64,000 bases of DNA from Methylobacterium pseudosasicola (GTDB taxonomy: Bacteria > Pseudomonadota > Alphaproteobacteria > Rhizobiales > Beijerinckiaceae): contig NZ_FOTK01000008.1 of the NCBI RefSeq assembly GCF_900114535.1, positions 62,001 to 126,000 of the forward strand, given 5' to 3'. Position numbers and translations under genes: made by a program. Shown here in pieces: positions 9,884-20,347 of the stretch. How positions within the stretch are numbered: the first letter of the stretch is position 1; each line of letters starts with the position of its first letter. The notes beneath the pieces are model-generated. The model was not told the origin of the DNA. It was given only the letters and a program-made list of their open reading frames with translations, and searched no databases.

Positions 9884-11182
9884 GTGCCCGTCCTGAACCT
9901 GAGATCCGATCTCGCCGAGGCCGATACGCTGCCGGAGCAGATGGCGGTCATCGGCCGTCGGGCGCGCGCTGCCGGCCGGCGCATGGCGCTCGCCTCGGCC
10001 CAGACCAAGGATCAGGCGCTGCGTCTCATCGCCGAGCGGCTGCGGGCGAACGCGGACGAGATCCTGCGGGAGAACGCCCGGGACGTCGCCGCCGCGCGCC
10101 AAGCCGGCCAGAGCGCCGCGCTGATCGACCGGCTCGCCCTTGATGCCGGCCGCCTCGCCGGAATCGCCGAGTCGGTGGAGAAGGTCGGCGCGTTGGCCGA
10201 TCCGGTCGGGCGCCAGCTCGCCGCAATCGAGCGGCCGAACGGCCTGCTGATCGAGCGCATCGCCGTGCCGCTCGGCGTCATCGGCGTCATCTTCGAGAGC
10301 CGCCCGAACGTCACCGCCGATGCCGGTGCCCTCTGCCTCAAGGCCGGCAACGCCGCGATCCTGCGCGCCGGCTCCGACAGCCACCGCAGCGCCCTGGCCA
10401 TCGCCAAGGCGATGAGCGAGGGCCTGGCCGAGGCGGGCCTGCCCGCCGATGCGATCCAGCTGGTGCCGACCCGGGACCGGGCCGCGGTCGGGCTGATGCT
10501 GGGCGGCCTCGAGGGCTGCATCGACGTCATCGTGCCCCGGGGCGGGCGCGGCCTCGTGGAGCGCGTCCAGGCCGAGGCGCGGGTCCCGGTCTTCGCCCAT
10601 CTCGACGGCGTCAACCACGTGTATGTGGCGGCGGCGGCCGATCTCGACATGGCGCTCGCCGTGCTCCTCAACAGCAAGATGCGCCGGACCAGCGTCTGCG
10701 GCGCCGCCGAGACCCTGCTGGTCGACCGCGCCTGCGCGGGGACGCATCTGGCGCCGCTGGTCCGGACCCTGCTCGATGTCGGCTGCGCGGTGCGCGGCGA
10801 TGCCGAGACTCAAGCCGTCGATCCGCGGGTGACGCCGGTTGCCGAGGACGACTGGCACACCGAATATCTCGACGCGATCATCGCGGTGCGCGTCGTCGAC
10901 GGGATCGAGGCGGCCATCGAGCATATCGAGACCTACGGTTCGCACCACACCGACGCGATCATCACGGGAGACCGCGCCGAGGCGACCCGCTTCCTGGCGG
11001 AAGTCGATTCGGCGATCGTCACCCACAACGCCTCGACGCAGTTCGCCGATGGCGGCGAGTTCGGCTTCGGCGCCGAGATCGGCATCGCCACGGGGCGCAT
11101 GCATGCTCGCGGCCCGGTGGGCGTCGAGCAGCTGACCACGTTCAAGTACCGCGTCCACGGCAGCGGCCAGATCCGTCCGTGA
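9884..11182 (+). CDS. proA: Glutamate-5-semialdehyde dehydrogenase (gamma-glutamyl phosphate reductase)
   Basis: NADPH-dependent reductase converting gamma-glutamyl phosphate to glutamate semialdehyde, the second step of proline synthesis. From the GTG at 9884 it is 432 residues, the usual size. It shows [20 protein letters not shown], the catalytic cysteine in [12 protein letters not shown], the [10 protein letters not shown] segment and the C-terminal [19 protein letters not shown]. The GTG was preferred over an in-frame GTG at 9818 because GAGGA stands about eight bases before it and the extra 22 residues look non-conserved. Confidence 0.95.
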   Translation: MPVLNLRSDLAEADTLPEQMAVIGRRARAAGRRMALASAQTKDQALRLIAERLRANADEILRENARDVAAARQAGQSAALIDRLALDAGRLAGIAESVEKVGALADPVGRQLAAIERPNGLLIERIAVPLGVIGVIFESRPNVTADAGALCLKAGNAAILRAGSDSHRSALAIAKAMSEGLAEAGLPADAIQLVPTRDRAAVGLMLGGLEGCIDVIVPRGGRGLVERVQAEARVPVFAHLDGVNHVYVAAAADLDMALAVLLNSKMRRTSVCGAAETLLVDRACAGTHLAPLVRTLLDVGCAVRGDAETQAVDPRVTPVAEDDWHTEYLDAIIAVRVVDGIEAAIEHIETYGSHHTDAIITGDRAEATRFLAEVDSAIVTHNASTQFADGGEFGFGAEIGIATGRMHARGPVGVEQLTTFKYRVHGSGQIRP

Positions 11183-11201
11183 CCCCCCGCGAAGTCCCGG
11201 C

Positions 11202-11804
11202 GTGCGGCTGACCCTGCCGCCGAGCGCCCCCGGCATGCGGATCGGCCTCTACGGCGGATCCTTCAATCCCGCCCACCACGGTCACCGCCACGTCACCGTG
11301 ACGGCCCTGCGCCGGCTCGGGCTCGACCGGGTGTGGTGGCTGGTGAGCCCCGGCAACCCGCTCAAGAGCCGGATCGCCCTGCCCTCCGTGGAGGCCCGCT
11401 GCGCCCAGGCCCAGGAGATCGCCCGACACCCGCGCATCGCGGTGACCGGGATCGAGGCGGCGTTGGGCGTGCGCTTCACGGTGCAGACCCTGCGCTACCT
11501 GACCCGCCGCTGCCCCGGGGTGCAGTTCGTCTGGATCATGGGGGCGGATTCGCTCAGCAATTTCCACCGCTGGAAGGGATTCGCCGAGATCGCCCAGTTG
11601 GTGCCGATCGCGATCATGGATCGGCCGGGCTTCACCATGACGCCGCTCAGCGCCCGTGCCGCTCACCGGCTCGCCGGGGCGCGGGTCCCGGAGGACGCGG
11701 CCCATACCCTGCCGACCCGTCCGCCGCCGGCTTGGGTGTTCCTCCACGGGCCCCGATCGCCCCTCTCATCCACCGAGATCCGCAACGGTCGGCGGGGCGC
11801 CTGA
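11202..11804 (+). CDS. nadD: Nicotinate-nucleotide adenylyltransferase
   Basis: Adenylates nicotinate mononucleotide in NAD synthesis. The 200 residues show the nucleotidyltransferase motif GLYGGSFNPAHHGH and a C-terminal SSTEIR, the ISSTxIR signature. MGADSLSNFHRWKGF is the substrate-contact region typical of NadD. The start is either the GTG at 11202 or the ATG at 11235, directly before the motif; both are compatible. It is 19 bases after proA and upstream of rsfS, the common nadD-rsfS-rlmH order. Confidence 0.94.
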   Translation: MRLTLPPSAPGMRIGLYGGSFNPAHHGHRHVTVTALRRLGLDRVWWLVSPGNPLKSRIALPSVEARCAQAQEIARHPRIAVTGIEAALGVRFTVQTLRYLTRRCPGVQFVWIMGADSLSNFHRWKGFAEIAQLVPIAIMDRPGFTMTPLSARAAHRLAGARVPEDAAHTLPTRPPPAWVFLHGPRSPLSSTEIRNGRRGA

Positions 11805-11972
11805 GCCCCTTCGCATGCGACGCAGTTGCAATCGCGGCACGATACAGCCAATTTCATACCGGTCGGCGCGCCCCAAGTGGGCGGCGCGACCTCACGAGGA
11901 ATCAGGACGCTGCCCGAGACCATCCGCACGGAGACCATCCGCACCCATGCCCCCGTTCCGGAAGAGCCCGGA

Positions 11973-12323
11973 ATGGCGCGCTCGGACGACCTGAAGGCTC
12001 TCGCCCTCTCGTGCCTCGACGAGATGAAAGCCGAAGAGACGATCGCGATCGACCTCGCGGGCAAGACCTCGCTCGCCGACACGATGATCATCGCCTCCGG
12101 CCGGTCGCAGCGCCATGTCGGCTCGATCGCCGACAAGTTCATCCAGGAGATGAAGAGCCGCGGCTACGGCAACGCCCGGGTCGAAGGCATGCCGGCCTGC
12201 GACTGGGTGCTGATCGATGCCGGCGACGTGCTCGTCCACATCTTCCGCCCGGAAGTGCGCGGCTTCTACAATCTCGAGAAGATGTGGGGCGCGGACCGCC
12301 CGGTAGGCCTGGCGGCGGATTAG
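11973..12323 (+). CDS. rsfS: Ribosome silencing factor RsfS
   Basis: Binds ribosomal protein L14 and blocks subunit joining under nutrient limitation. The 116 residues read SCLDEMKAEETIAIDLAGKTSL, ADTMIIASGRSQRHVGSIAD, EGMPACDWVLIDAGDVLVHIF and FYNLEKMWG, all family hallmarks. The ATG at 11973 has GGAAGAG six bases upstream. The frame stays open further upstream without conserved sequence, so a longer product from a non-ATG codon cannot be excluded. It sits between nadD and rlmH. Confidence 0.92.
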   Translation: MARSDDLKALALSCLDEMKAEETIAIDLAGKTSLADTMIIASGRSQRHVGSIADKFIQEMKSRGYGNARVEGMPACDWVLIDAGDVLVHIFRPEVRGFYNLEKMWGADRPVGLAAD

Positions 12324-12345
12324 CGGTCGCGCGACCTACACCGTG

Positions 12346-12430
12346 ATTGCGAGCGTCAGCGAAGCAACCCAGGGCCGCGCGCGATCTCAGGACGTAGCGC
12401 CACACTGGGTTGCTTCGCTGCGCTCGCAAT
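12346..12430. repeat. Palindromic intergenic repeat, family C (single copy here)
   Basis: Arms 12346-12371 (ATTGCGAGCG...AGCAACCCA) and 12406-12430 are reverse complements of 25 bp with one bulged A, around a 34-base centre. It lies between rsfS and rlmH. Its ATTGCGAGCG-type ends resemble REP-like palindromes common between genes in alphaproteobacteria. It may form an RNA hairpin in the operon transcript. Confidence 0.75.
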
Positions 12431-12477
12431 GACGATGCGGCAACTTCCGTCCCGACACAGCAAGAGCCCCCTCCCCC

Positions 12478-12972
12478 GTGCGCGTCGTCCTGGCAGCCAT
12501 CGGCCGATTGAAGGCCGGCCCGGAGCGTGAGCTCGCGTCACGATACCGCGACCGGGCGGCGCAGCTCGGCCGCGGCCTCGGCTTTCCCGCCTGCGACAGC
12601 GTCGAGATCGTCGAGTCCCGGGCCCGCCGGGCACCGGACCGCTGCGCCGAGGAGGCCTCCGCCCTGCTCACGCATCTCCCGCCCGGTGGAGTGCTGGTGG
12701 CCTATGACGAGCGCGGGCGCTCCGACATCGCCAGCGAGGCCCTGGCCGAGCGGGTCGCCGGCTGGCGCGATGCCGGGCGGCCGGCCCTGATGGTGGCGAT
12801 CGGCGGCCCGGACGGCCTCGATGCCTCAATTCGGACGAAGGCGGAGCTGATCCTGTCCTTCGGGGCCGCCACCCTGCCCCACGGACTCGTGCGCGTGCTC
12901 GCCCTCGAACAGATCTATCGCAGCCTGACCATCCTGGCCGGCCACCCGTATCACCGCGGCGAGCCGGGCTGA
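12478..12972 (+). CDS. rlmH: 23S rRNA (pseudouridine1915-N3)-methyltransferase RlmH
   Basis: A SPOUT-class methyltransferase that modifies pseudouridine 1915 of 23S rRNA on the 70S ribosome. The 164 residues include the SAM-binding knot VAIGGPDGLDASI and the C-terminal signature LSFGAATLPHGLVRVLALEQIYRSLTILAGHPYHR. The start is a GTG at 12478, giving VRVVLAAIGRLKAGPE, the usual N-terminus. It follows rsfS after the family C repeat and precedes the EnvC gene by six bases. Confidence 0.96.
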   Translation: MRVVLAAIGRLKAGPERELASRYRDRAAQLGRGLGFPACDSVEIVESRARRAPDRCAEEASALLTHLPPGGVLVAYDERGRSDIASEALAERVAGWRDAGRPALMVAIGGPDGLDASIRTKAELILSFGAATLPHGLVRVLALEQIYRSLTILAGHPYHRGEPG

Positions 12973-12978
12973 GGCGCC

Positions 12979-14342
12979 GTGCGGTTCGATCGCCTCGCCC
13001 GTGCCGTCCGACAGCGTTCAACCCTCCGCGCGCTCGTGCTGATCGCGCTGGCCTGCGCGGCCGGGCCGTCGCGGGCCGAGGACCCGGCTGCCAATGCCGA
13101 ATCCGAAAAAATCCAGCGCGCCACCGAGGAGCGCGAGCGCCGGGCCGAGAACCTGAAGCGGGTGCAGGACGCGCTGGCTGCCAGCGCCGGCCAGCGGGCG
13201 CAGTTCGAGAGCGAGATCGCGGCGATCGGCTCGGACCGGGCCAAGCTCGACAGCGCGCTCCTCGATGCCGGCCGGCAGGCTCAGGCCACCGAGGATAGGT
13301 TGAGCCGCCTGGAAGAGCGCCTGAAGGCGATGACCGAGAGCGAGGCCGCGATCCGGCGCTCGCTGCATGCCCGCCGCGGCATCGTCGCCGAGATCCTGGC
13401 GGCGTTGCAGCGGATGGGCCGCCGCCCGCCCCCGGCGGTGCTGGTGAGCCCGGAGGACGTGCTCGCGGTGATCCGCACCTCGATGCTGCTCGGAGCCGTG
13501 GTGCCGGAGCTGCGCGGCGAGGTCGACACCCTGGCCGCCGACCTCGCCGAGATGATCCGTCTGCGCGGCCTGATTGCTCAGGACAAGGAGGGGCTGGCCA
13601 ACGACCTCGCCGGCTGGGCGCGCGAGCAGCAGCGCCTCCAGGCCCTCGTCACCGCTCGTCGCGCCCGGCAAGCGGATGTCGAGAGCGGCCTGAGCGCGGA
13701 GCGCAAGCGCGCCGCCGAGCTCGGCGCGCAGGCGAAATCCCTGAAGGACCTTCTCGACCGCACCGAGGCCGAGGTCGCGGCGTCGAAGCGCTCCGCCGAG
13801 GAGGCGAAGGCCGCGGCCGAGCGCGAGGCGCGAGCGACGCAGGAGCGTTTCGCCGCGGCGGGCTTCCGCGATCCCGCCCGTCTGGCCCCGAAAGTGCATT
13901 TTGCCGAAGCGCGGGGCGAAGTGCCGCGGCCGGTCAGCGGACGGCTGGCGCGGGGCTTCAACCAGCCCGACGGCAATGGCGGAACCACCCGCGGCGTCTC
14001 CTTCACGACGCGGCCGAAGGCGCTGGTCTCCTCCCCGGCCGATGGGTGGGTCCAGTTCGCGGGGCCGTTCCGGTCCTACGGGCGTCTCTTGATCATCAAC
14101 GCCGGCGATGGCTACTATCTTCTGCTGGCGGGGATGGATCAGATTAGCGTAGAGGTCGGCCAGTTCGTTCTCGCGGGGGAACCCGTGGGCAGCATGGGTG
14201 AGGGTGGCGCGGGCTCGCCCGGGTCCGACGGCGAGCCGACCCTCTACGTCGAGTTCAAGAAGGATGGCGGCTCCGTCGATCCGGAGCCGTGGTGGGCCAA
14301 AAGCCCCAGTGACAAGATACTTGGCGAGAAGGTTCGCGGCTG

Positions 14343-14343
<1 letters not shown>
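12979..14343 (+). CDS. envC: Murein hydrolase activator, EnvC family (degenerate LytM domain)
   Basis: A periplasmic coiled-coil protein that in related bacteria activates amidases during cell separation. At 454 residues it has a signal peptide ending GPSRA-ED, then long coiled coils at about 36-110 and 200-300, rich in E, R and A. A C-terminal M23/LytM-like domain begins near residue 312 (PVSGRLARGFNQPDG). The zinc ligands of active M23 enzymes are missing: HxGxDF reads TRGVSF, and the HxH near INAGDGYYLLLAGM is absent. It is therefore an activator rather than a peptidase. The start is GTG, and its TGA overlaps the ctpA ATG, so the two are translationally coupled. Confidence 0.88.
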
Positions 14344-15683
<1,340 letters not shown>

Positions 15684-15712
15684 TTTTATCGACGACACGA
15701 AACCCGAAACGA

Positions 15713-15745
15713 CCCCGTCCGGCAGGAATGCCGGGCGGGGTTTTT
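15713..15745 (+). terminator. Rho-independent terminator after ctpA
   Basis: CCCCGTCCGGCA (15713-15724) pairs with TGCCGGGCGGGG (15729-15740), with one G-T wobble and loop GGAA, followed directly by TTTTT. It closes the rplU-to-ctpA gene series. Confidence 0.92.
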
Positions 15746-15792
15746 CGTGCCGAAGAGTGGTGTTAGCGGAAGATTAACCATACCGGCCGGCA

Positions 15793-17091
15793 ATGCGGGC
15801 TGGGAGTCGCGCCGCTGCTACGGGGCGTGGGACGCGCGCCCGCATCGAGTGCCGCTTGACCGAGTCCACCGACGATATCCTCACGCGCCCGCTCGGGGTG
15901 ACGGAGGCCGCAGCGCCGGAGCCGCCCCTGGGCCGGTTCGGTCGCCTCGTCGCGCCCCTGCGCCGGCCGAAGATCGCCGCCGGCGCGATCGCGGGCGCCC
16001 TGCTCGCCGCCTGCGGGCTGGTGCTGGCGCTCGGCGACCCGCAGGGCGGCGAGCCGCGCGTGGAAGTCGCCATCACGATCCGCGAGCCCGTCGCCCGGCC
16101 CGCCCCCGCCCCAGTGGCAGCGACGCCCGAGATGCAGGGCACGGTGGTGGTCAATGCCGGCGGGGCGCAGCAGCGCAGCGCCGAGGAGATCGAGACCGCC
16201 TCCGGTGTCACGGTGGTGCGCCCGCCGGGCTCGGGCCCGAGCGAGGCCGTGGTGATCCGCGTGCCGCCGGTCAACGCGCCCCGCCTCGCCGCCGCGCCGG
16301 ACCCGCGCATCAGCGAGCAGAACCGCCACGGCATCATGCCGAAGCTCGGCGACGGCCGGGTCCGCGCCCTCGACGTCTATGCCCGGGCCGAGGAGCCCGG
16401 CACCGGCCCCCGCATCGCGATCCTGGTGACCGGCCTCGGCGTCGGCCAGGCCGCCACCGCCGGCGCGACCGTACGCCTGCCGCAAGCCGTGAGCCTCGCC
16501 TTCCTGCCCTACGGCGCCGAGGCCGAGCGCTCGGCCGCCCGCGCCCGCGATACCGGCCACGAGGTCTTCCTCCAGCTGCCGATGGAGCCCTTCGACTATC
16601 CCGACAGCGATCCCGGCCCCCAGACCCTGCTCACCGCGCTGAAGGGGCTGGAGAATACCGATCGCCTCGCCTGGTCGCTCGCCCGCTTCCCCGGCTATGT
16701 CGGTGTGGCGAATTTCATGGGCGCCAAGATGATGGCCGACCCGGCCTTCGAGCCGGTCCTGCGCGAGATCGGCGCCCGCGGCCTCGGCTTCCTCGACGAC
16801 GGCACCGGCCCGAAACCCGCCTTCGCCAACAAGGCCCGCACCCCGGTCGCCCGGGCCGAAATCGTCCTCGACGCGGTGCCCCGCGCCGACGCCATCGACG
16901 CGGCGCTCAGTCAGGCCGAGGCGAAGGCCCGCGCCACCGGCTTCGCCTTGGTCTCGGCCGGGGGGGCGGCGCTCAGCGTCGACCGGATCGCCCGCTGGGC
17001 CAAGGATCTCGACACCCGCGGCATCCGCCTGGTCCCAGCGAGCGTCGCCCTGCGCGGGTCCGTGGAGAAGCGGGTCAGCACGGCCAATTGA
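15793..17091 (+). CDS. Divergent polysaccharide deacetylase family protein
   Basis: A 432-residue protein of the YibQ-like divergent polysaccharide deacetylase family, often found beside ctpA and envC and probably acting on envelope glycans. A transmembrane segment lies at about 58-80 ([20 protein letters not shown]) after a cytoplasmic N-terminus. A proline/valine-rich linker follows, then the NodB-like domain from about residue 208 ([57 protein letters not shown]). The true start could be the ATG at 15793 or a TTG at 15856; the first 20 residues look weakly conserved. Confidence 0.85.
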   Translation: MRAGSRAAATGRGTRARIECRLTESTDDILTRPLGVTEAAAPEPPLGRFGRLVAPLRRPKIAAGAIAGALLAACGLVLALGDPQGGEPRVEVAITIREPVARPAPAPVAATPEMQGTVVVNAGGAQQRSAEEIETASGVTVVRPPGSGPSEAVVIRVPPVNAPRLAAAPDPRISEQNRHGIMPKLGDGRVRALDVYARAEEPGTGPRIAILVTGLGVGQAATAGATVRLPQAVSLAFLPYGAEAERSAARARDTGHEVFLQLPMEPFDYPDSDPGPQTLLTALKGLENTDRLAWSLARFPGYVGVANFMGAKMMADPAFEPVLREIGARGLGFLDDGTGPKPAFANKARTPVARAEIVLDAVPRADAIDAALSQAEAKARATGFALVSAGGAALSVDRIARWAKDLDTRGIRLVPASVALRGSVEKRVSTAN

Positions 17092-17155
17092 GCACGCGCT
17101 TTCCGATGCCGGCGCCGTTGCCGCGCGACTTGCCCCTGACCTATGGTCGCTGGCG

Positions 17156-17713
17156 ATGACCACAGATTCTGATCCGGGGGCCGCGCCGCCCTACCGCCCC
17201 TGCGTGGGCGTTGCGCTGATCGCGCCTTCGGGCGGCGTCTTCGTCGGGCGCCGGATGAAGGATGCCGGCCCGGAGCACGTCGCCGGCCCGTATATGTGGC
17301 AGATGCCCCAGGGCGGCATCGATCCCGGCGAGGATCCGGAGGCGGCCGCCCGTCGGGAGCTCTTTGAGGAGACCAACGTGCCGCCGGACGCGATCCGGCT
17401 GCTCGGCGAAATCCCGGACTGGCTCGCCTACGACCTGCCCCCGGCGGTGATGAAGCAGGCCTGGAAGGGGCGCTATCGCGGCCAGACCCAAAAATGGTTC
17501 GCCTACGGCTTCCTCGGCAGCGAGGAGCTGATCGACGTGCTCAGCCCCGGCGGCGGCGCCCACAAGGCCGAGTTCGACGCCTGGCGCTGGGCGCGGTTCT
17601 CCGAACTGCCCGACCTGATCGTGCCGTTCAAGCGCCCGGTCTACGAGCGTGTGGTCGAAGCCTTTGCGGGTCTCGAGAGCTGGGCGGATGAAGCCCGGGC
17701 GGCCCGGCCGTGA
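17156..17713 (+). CDS. rppH: RNA pyrophosphohydrolase (Nudix)
   Basis: Removes pyrophosphate from 5' triphosphate RNAs and so starts mRNA decay; family members also cleave dinucleoside polyphosphates. The 185 residues carry the Nudix box [20 protein letters not shown] plus TNV, and the RppH-type segments [29 protein letters not shown] and [11 protein letters not shown]. It begins 64 bases after the deacetylase gene, the usual ctpA-deacetylase-rppH order of Hyphomicrobiales. Confidence 0.95.
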   Translation: MTTDSDPGAAPPYRPCVGVALIAPSGGVFVGRRMKDAGPEHVAGPYMWQMPQGGIDPGEDPEAAARRELFEETNVPPDAIRLLGEIPDWLAYDLPPAVMKQAWKGRYRGQTQKWFAYGFLGSEELIDVLSPGGGAHKAEFDAWRWARFSELPDLIVPFKRPVYERVVEAFAGLESWADEARAARP

Positions 17714-17734
17714 CGCCGCGGACGGGGTCGTAGG

Positions 17735-18367
17735 GTGGTGCGCTGGCTCGCGGTCCCGCTCGGCCTGGCCGTGGCGTGGCTCGCTTTCACGGTGAGCCCG
17801 CTCTGGTCGCTCTACGACCTCGCGCAGGCCGTGCGCCGGCACGACGTGGCCTATATCGAGACCCACGTGAACTTCCGGACACTCCGGCTGTCCCTGGTCC
17901 GCCAGATCACCGGGGCGGTGCGCGCCGCCTCCGACACCGATCTGGAGCTCGAGCCCCGCGATCGCCAGCGCCTCAACGATGTCGCCTACGGCCTCGCCCT
18001 GGCGCTGGCCGAGACCCTGGTGACGCCCGACACGGTGATGGACCTGCTCGACAACGGCTGGCCCGACAAGCTCGACATCGAGCGCCCCGCCGCCCTCAAG
18101 CCGGAGGGCCTGGCGATCCGCAATGCCGGGCGCCTCCTGCCCTATTACGCCGCCCTGGAGATGCGCGGATTCCGAGCCGTGGTGATCCCGATCCCGCCCG
18201 AGGCGCCCCGCGCGGAGCGCACCCGAATCCGCCTGCGGCTGCGGGGACTGAGCTGGCGGCTGGTCGATATCGAGATGGCCGACATCCTGCGCGAGCAGAT
18301 CGCCGCCAAGCTGGGACGGGCCCTGGCACGGGCGAAGCTCGGGGCGAGCGCGGGGGAGGAGCGGTAG
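17735..18367 (+). CDS. DUF2939 domain-containing membrane-anchored protein
   Basis: Function unknown. The 210 residues start with a transmembrane or signal-anchor segment (about 5-25, LAVPLGLAVAWLAFTVSPLW). The DUF2939 pattern follows: LYDLAQAVRRHDVAYIETHVNFRTLRLSLVRQI, LVTPDTVMDLL and WRLVDIEM. The bulk is probably periplasmic. The start is one of two consecutive GTG codons at 17735. It follows rppH by 21 bases, suggesting read-through. Confidence 0.75.
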   Translation: MVRWLAVPLGLAVAWLAFTVSPLWSLYDLAQAVRRHDVAYIETHVNFRTLRLSLVRQITGAVRAASDTDLELEPRDRQRLNDVAYGLALALAETLVTPDTVMDLLDNGWPDKLDIERPAALKPEGLAIRNAGRLLPYYAALEMRGFRAVVIPIPPEAPRAERTRIRLRLRGLSWRLVDIEMADILREQIAAKLGRALARAKLGASAGEER

Positions 18368-18431
18368 GGACGCGTTCGGTCGTCGTCGCCGCCTGCCGTC
18401 CGCGCAGGAAGCGCCCGGAATCCCATTCTCT

Positions 18432-18546
18432 CCCTCATCCTGAGGTGCCGGAGCGAAGCGAAGGCCTCGAAGGAGCCCTCCAGGGATCGCGCGTCCCGCT
18501 GGAGGGCTCCTTCGAGGCTCGCTGCGCTCGCACCTCAGGATGAGGG
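18432..18546. repeat. Palindromic intergenic repeat, family A, copy 1
   Basis: A nested palindrome of 115 bases. The outer arms 18432-18448 and 18530-18546 are perfect 17-bp complements (CCCTCATCCTGAGGTGC). The inner arms 18464-18483 and 18499-18518 are perfect 20-bp complements (GCCTCGAAGGAGCCCTCCAG) around a 15-base loop. A second copy lies at 58187-58296. It occupies the gap between two convergent genes (DUF2939 protein and an exported protein). Confidence 0.9.
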
Positions 18547-18595
18547 GGGTTGTAGGGAAGAACGTCGATACCGGCTGCGCGGGGTGTCCCGGCCC

Positions 18596-18994
18596 TCAAT
18601 TCGCCTTCGGAGCCGGCGTCTTCCCGGCCGGGGCCTTTTCGTCCGCCGGGGTCTTGGCCTTCGGCTCGCGGGCCTCGACCAGGCTTTCCGCCTCGTCCTC
18701 GTCGGTGTCGCCGCCGCGGACGATGGTCTTCTCGGGGTTGGCGAGAAGCGATTTGGCGATGCCGAGCAGCACCTCGCACTCGCCGGGGAACTTGTAGGTC
18801 TCCAGCACGATCGCGGCGTCGCGCAGGGTGCGCAGGTCGCGCACCGTCTGGGCGTTGGCGTCCGCCTGCAATTCCTTCTTGGCGGCGATCGCCTCCTCGA
18901 TCTGGGCGCCCTTCACGTCGCAGGCGGCCCGGGCCGGCAGCGCGGCGGCCGTCAGGGCGAGGACGAGGGCGGTTGCGATCAGCGAGCGCCGCAT
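18596..18994 (-). CDS. Small exported protein of unknown function
   Basis: 132 residues with a signal peptide cleaved around ARA-ACDV. The mature part CDVKGAQIEEAIAAKKELQ, then NAQTVRDLRTLRDAAIVLETY, resembles N-terminal regions of some rhizobial PRC-barrel proteins, from memory only. Two cysteines (C25, C73) may form a disulfide. The C-terminus is acidic, then Lys/Pro-rich (EAREPKAKTPADEKAPAGK). It lies 27 bases downstream of the response-regulator gene on the same strand and may share its transcript. Confidence 0.65.
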   Translation of the reverse strand: MRRSLIATALVLALTAAALPARAACDVKGAQIEEAIAAKKELQADANAQTVRDLRTLRDAAIVLETYKFPGECEVLLGIAKSLLANPEKTIVRGGDTDEDEAESLVEAREPKAKTPADEKAPAGKTPAPKAN

Positions 18995-19021
18995 GGCGGA
19001 ATTCCTCGGAGGGGCCAGGGT

Positions 19022-19453
19022 TCAGGCGTGGTGGGGATGCGCGGCGCGCAGGATGTCGTTGGTGAGCGCGACGAGCTGGCTCGGGCGGTAGGGCTTCGGG
19101 ACGAACACCGATTCGGAGACGGCGTCGGCGGCCGAGAGGCAGGCGCGGCCCCCGGACGTGTAGATGACGGGGAGGTCCGGATGGGCGCTGCGGGCGAGGC
19201 GCGCCAGGGCCAGGCCGTTCGTGTTGCGGGCGAGGTCGATATCGGTGAAGAGCATGTCCACGCTCTCCCGCGCCAGGATCGCTTCGGCCTCCCAGGCATC
19301 CGCGGCGGTGAGCACCCGATAACCCTCTTCGAGAAGCGCCTCGGCGGCCAGCTCGCAGACGGTCGGCTCATCCTCGACCACCAGGATGGTCGCGGCGGCC
19401 GAATCGAGCGCGGGCATGGACAGGCAGGCGAAGGCGGCGGCGAACGGCATCAT
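19022..19453 (-). CDS. Single-domain response regulator (receiver only)
   Basis: A CheY-like receiver without an output domain, 143 residues. The acidic pair is E27-D28 (LVVEDEP), the phospho-acceptor is D71 (LFTDIDL), the switch is T99/S100 and the conserved lysine is K120 (FVPKPY). In alphaproteobacteria such receivers often work in phosphorelays or the general stress response. The ATG at 19453 was chosen because GGGAG lies seven bases upstream; an internal ATG at 19417 is the alternative. An EcfG-like sequence with one mismatch (CGAAC-N17-CGTT, minus strand, 19512-19537) lies about 60-85 bases upstream. No kinase is adjacent. Confidence 0.85.
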   Translation of the reverse strand: MMPFAAAFACLSMPALDSAAATILVVEDEPTVCELAAEALLEEGYRVLTAADAWEAEAILARESVDMLFTDIDLARNTNGLALARLARSAHPDLPVIYTSGGRACLSAADAVSESVFVPKPYRPSQLVALTNDILRAAHPHHA

Positions 19454-19660
19454 GACGCAACTCCCACTCACCCGGCGGGGGCGCGGTAGCCCCGTGCCGG
19501 ATCGAAGGAGCAACGGGCCCTTCCGCTCCGGCGTTCGCCGTGATTGCATCGAATTGCTCCGACTTGGTGCACGGCTCGTTAACCGCGCCCCGGCGCAGGT
19601 GAACGGAGCGGTCGAAATGGTTAACGGGGCGTTACCGCGAAGCGTCGGGAGATCGGATCC

Positions 19661-20347
19661 GTGAACCGGTCCTGGCAGGTGGGCACCGGCCTGCTCCTCA
19701 CGGGGCTGGCGGGCTACGTCGATGCGCTGGGGTTCGTACGGCTCGGCGGGCTCTACACCTCGTTCATGAGCGGCAACACCACGCAGCTCGCGGTCTTCGG
19801 CGCCGAGGCGCAGCCGCACCGGATGGCGCTGCCGGCGATCCTGCTCGCCGCCTTCCTGTTCGGCTCGATCCTCGGCAGCGGGTTGGCGATCCTGGTACCG
19901 GCGCGCTGGACCACCCCGGTGGTGCTCGCCTACGAATCGCTGCTGATCCTCGGCGGCCTGGCGCTCGGCCTCGCGACGCCGGAGCTCGGGCTCGCCGCCT
20001 TCTTCGTCGCCGTCGCCATGGGGACACAGAACGCCGTGCTGGCGCAGGTGCAGGGTTTTCGGGCCGGCACCACCTTCGTCACCGGCGCCCTGTTCAGTTT
20101 GGGCCAGAAGATCGCCAAGGCACTCACCCGCACGGGCGAACCGTTCGGTTGGATCGGTGACGGTCTGGTGTGGTTGTCCCTGCTGCTGGGCGCCTATCTG
20201 GGGGCGCTGGCCTACGAAGCGTTCGCTCTCTACGCCCTGATCGCGCCGGCGGCGGTCTCGGGGGCCTTCGCGCTCATCACCGCGTTCCTGGTCCTGCGCG
20301 CGGGCCAGCGGACCAAAGGATCGACAGGTAGGGTTGAGTCTCCATGA
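19661..20347 (+). CDS. DUF1275 (YoaK-type) membrane protein
   Basis: A 228-residue integral membrane protein with six or seven predicted helices. Family motifs are GLLLTGLAGYVDALGFV, YTSFMSGNTTQLAV and AMGTQNAVL. The family's function is not established; a transporter-like role is sometimes suggested. The start is a GTG (VNRSWQVGTG). Its TGA overlaps the ATG of the WD40 gene (ATGA), so translation is coupled. It is divergent from the response regulator. Confidence 0.85.
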   Translation: MNRSWQVGTGLLLTGLAGYVDALGFVRLGGLYTSFMSGNTTQLAVFGAEAQPHRMALPAILLAAFLFGSILGSGLAILVPARWTTPVVLAYESLLILGGLALGLATPELGLAAFFVAVAMGTQNAVLAQVQGFRAGTTFVTGALFSLGQKIAKALTRTGEPFGWIGDGLVWLSLLLGAYLGALAYEAFALYALIAPAAVSGAFALITAFLVLRAGQRTKGSTGRVESP

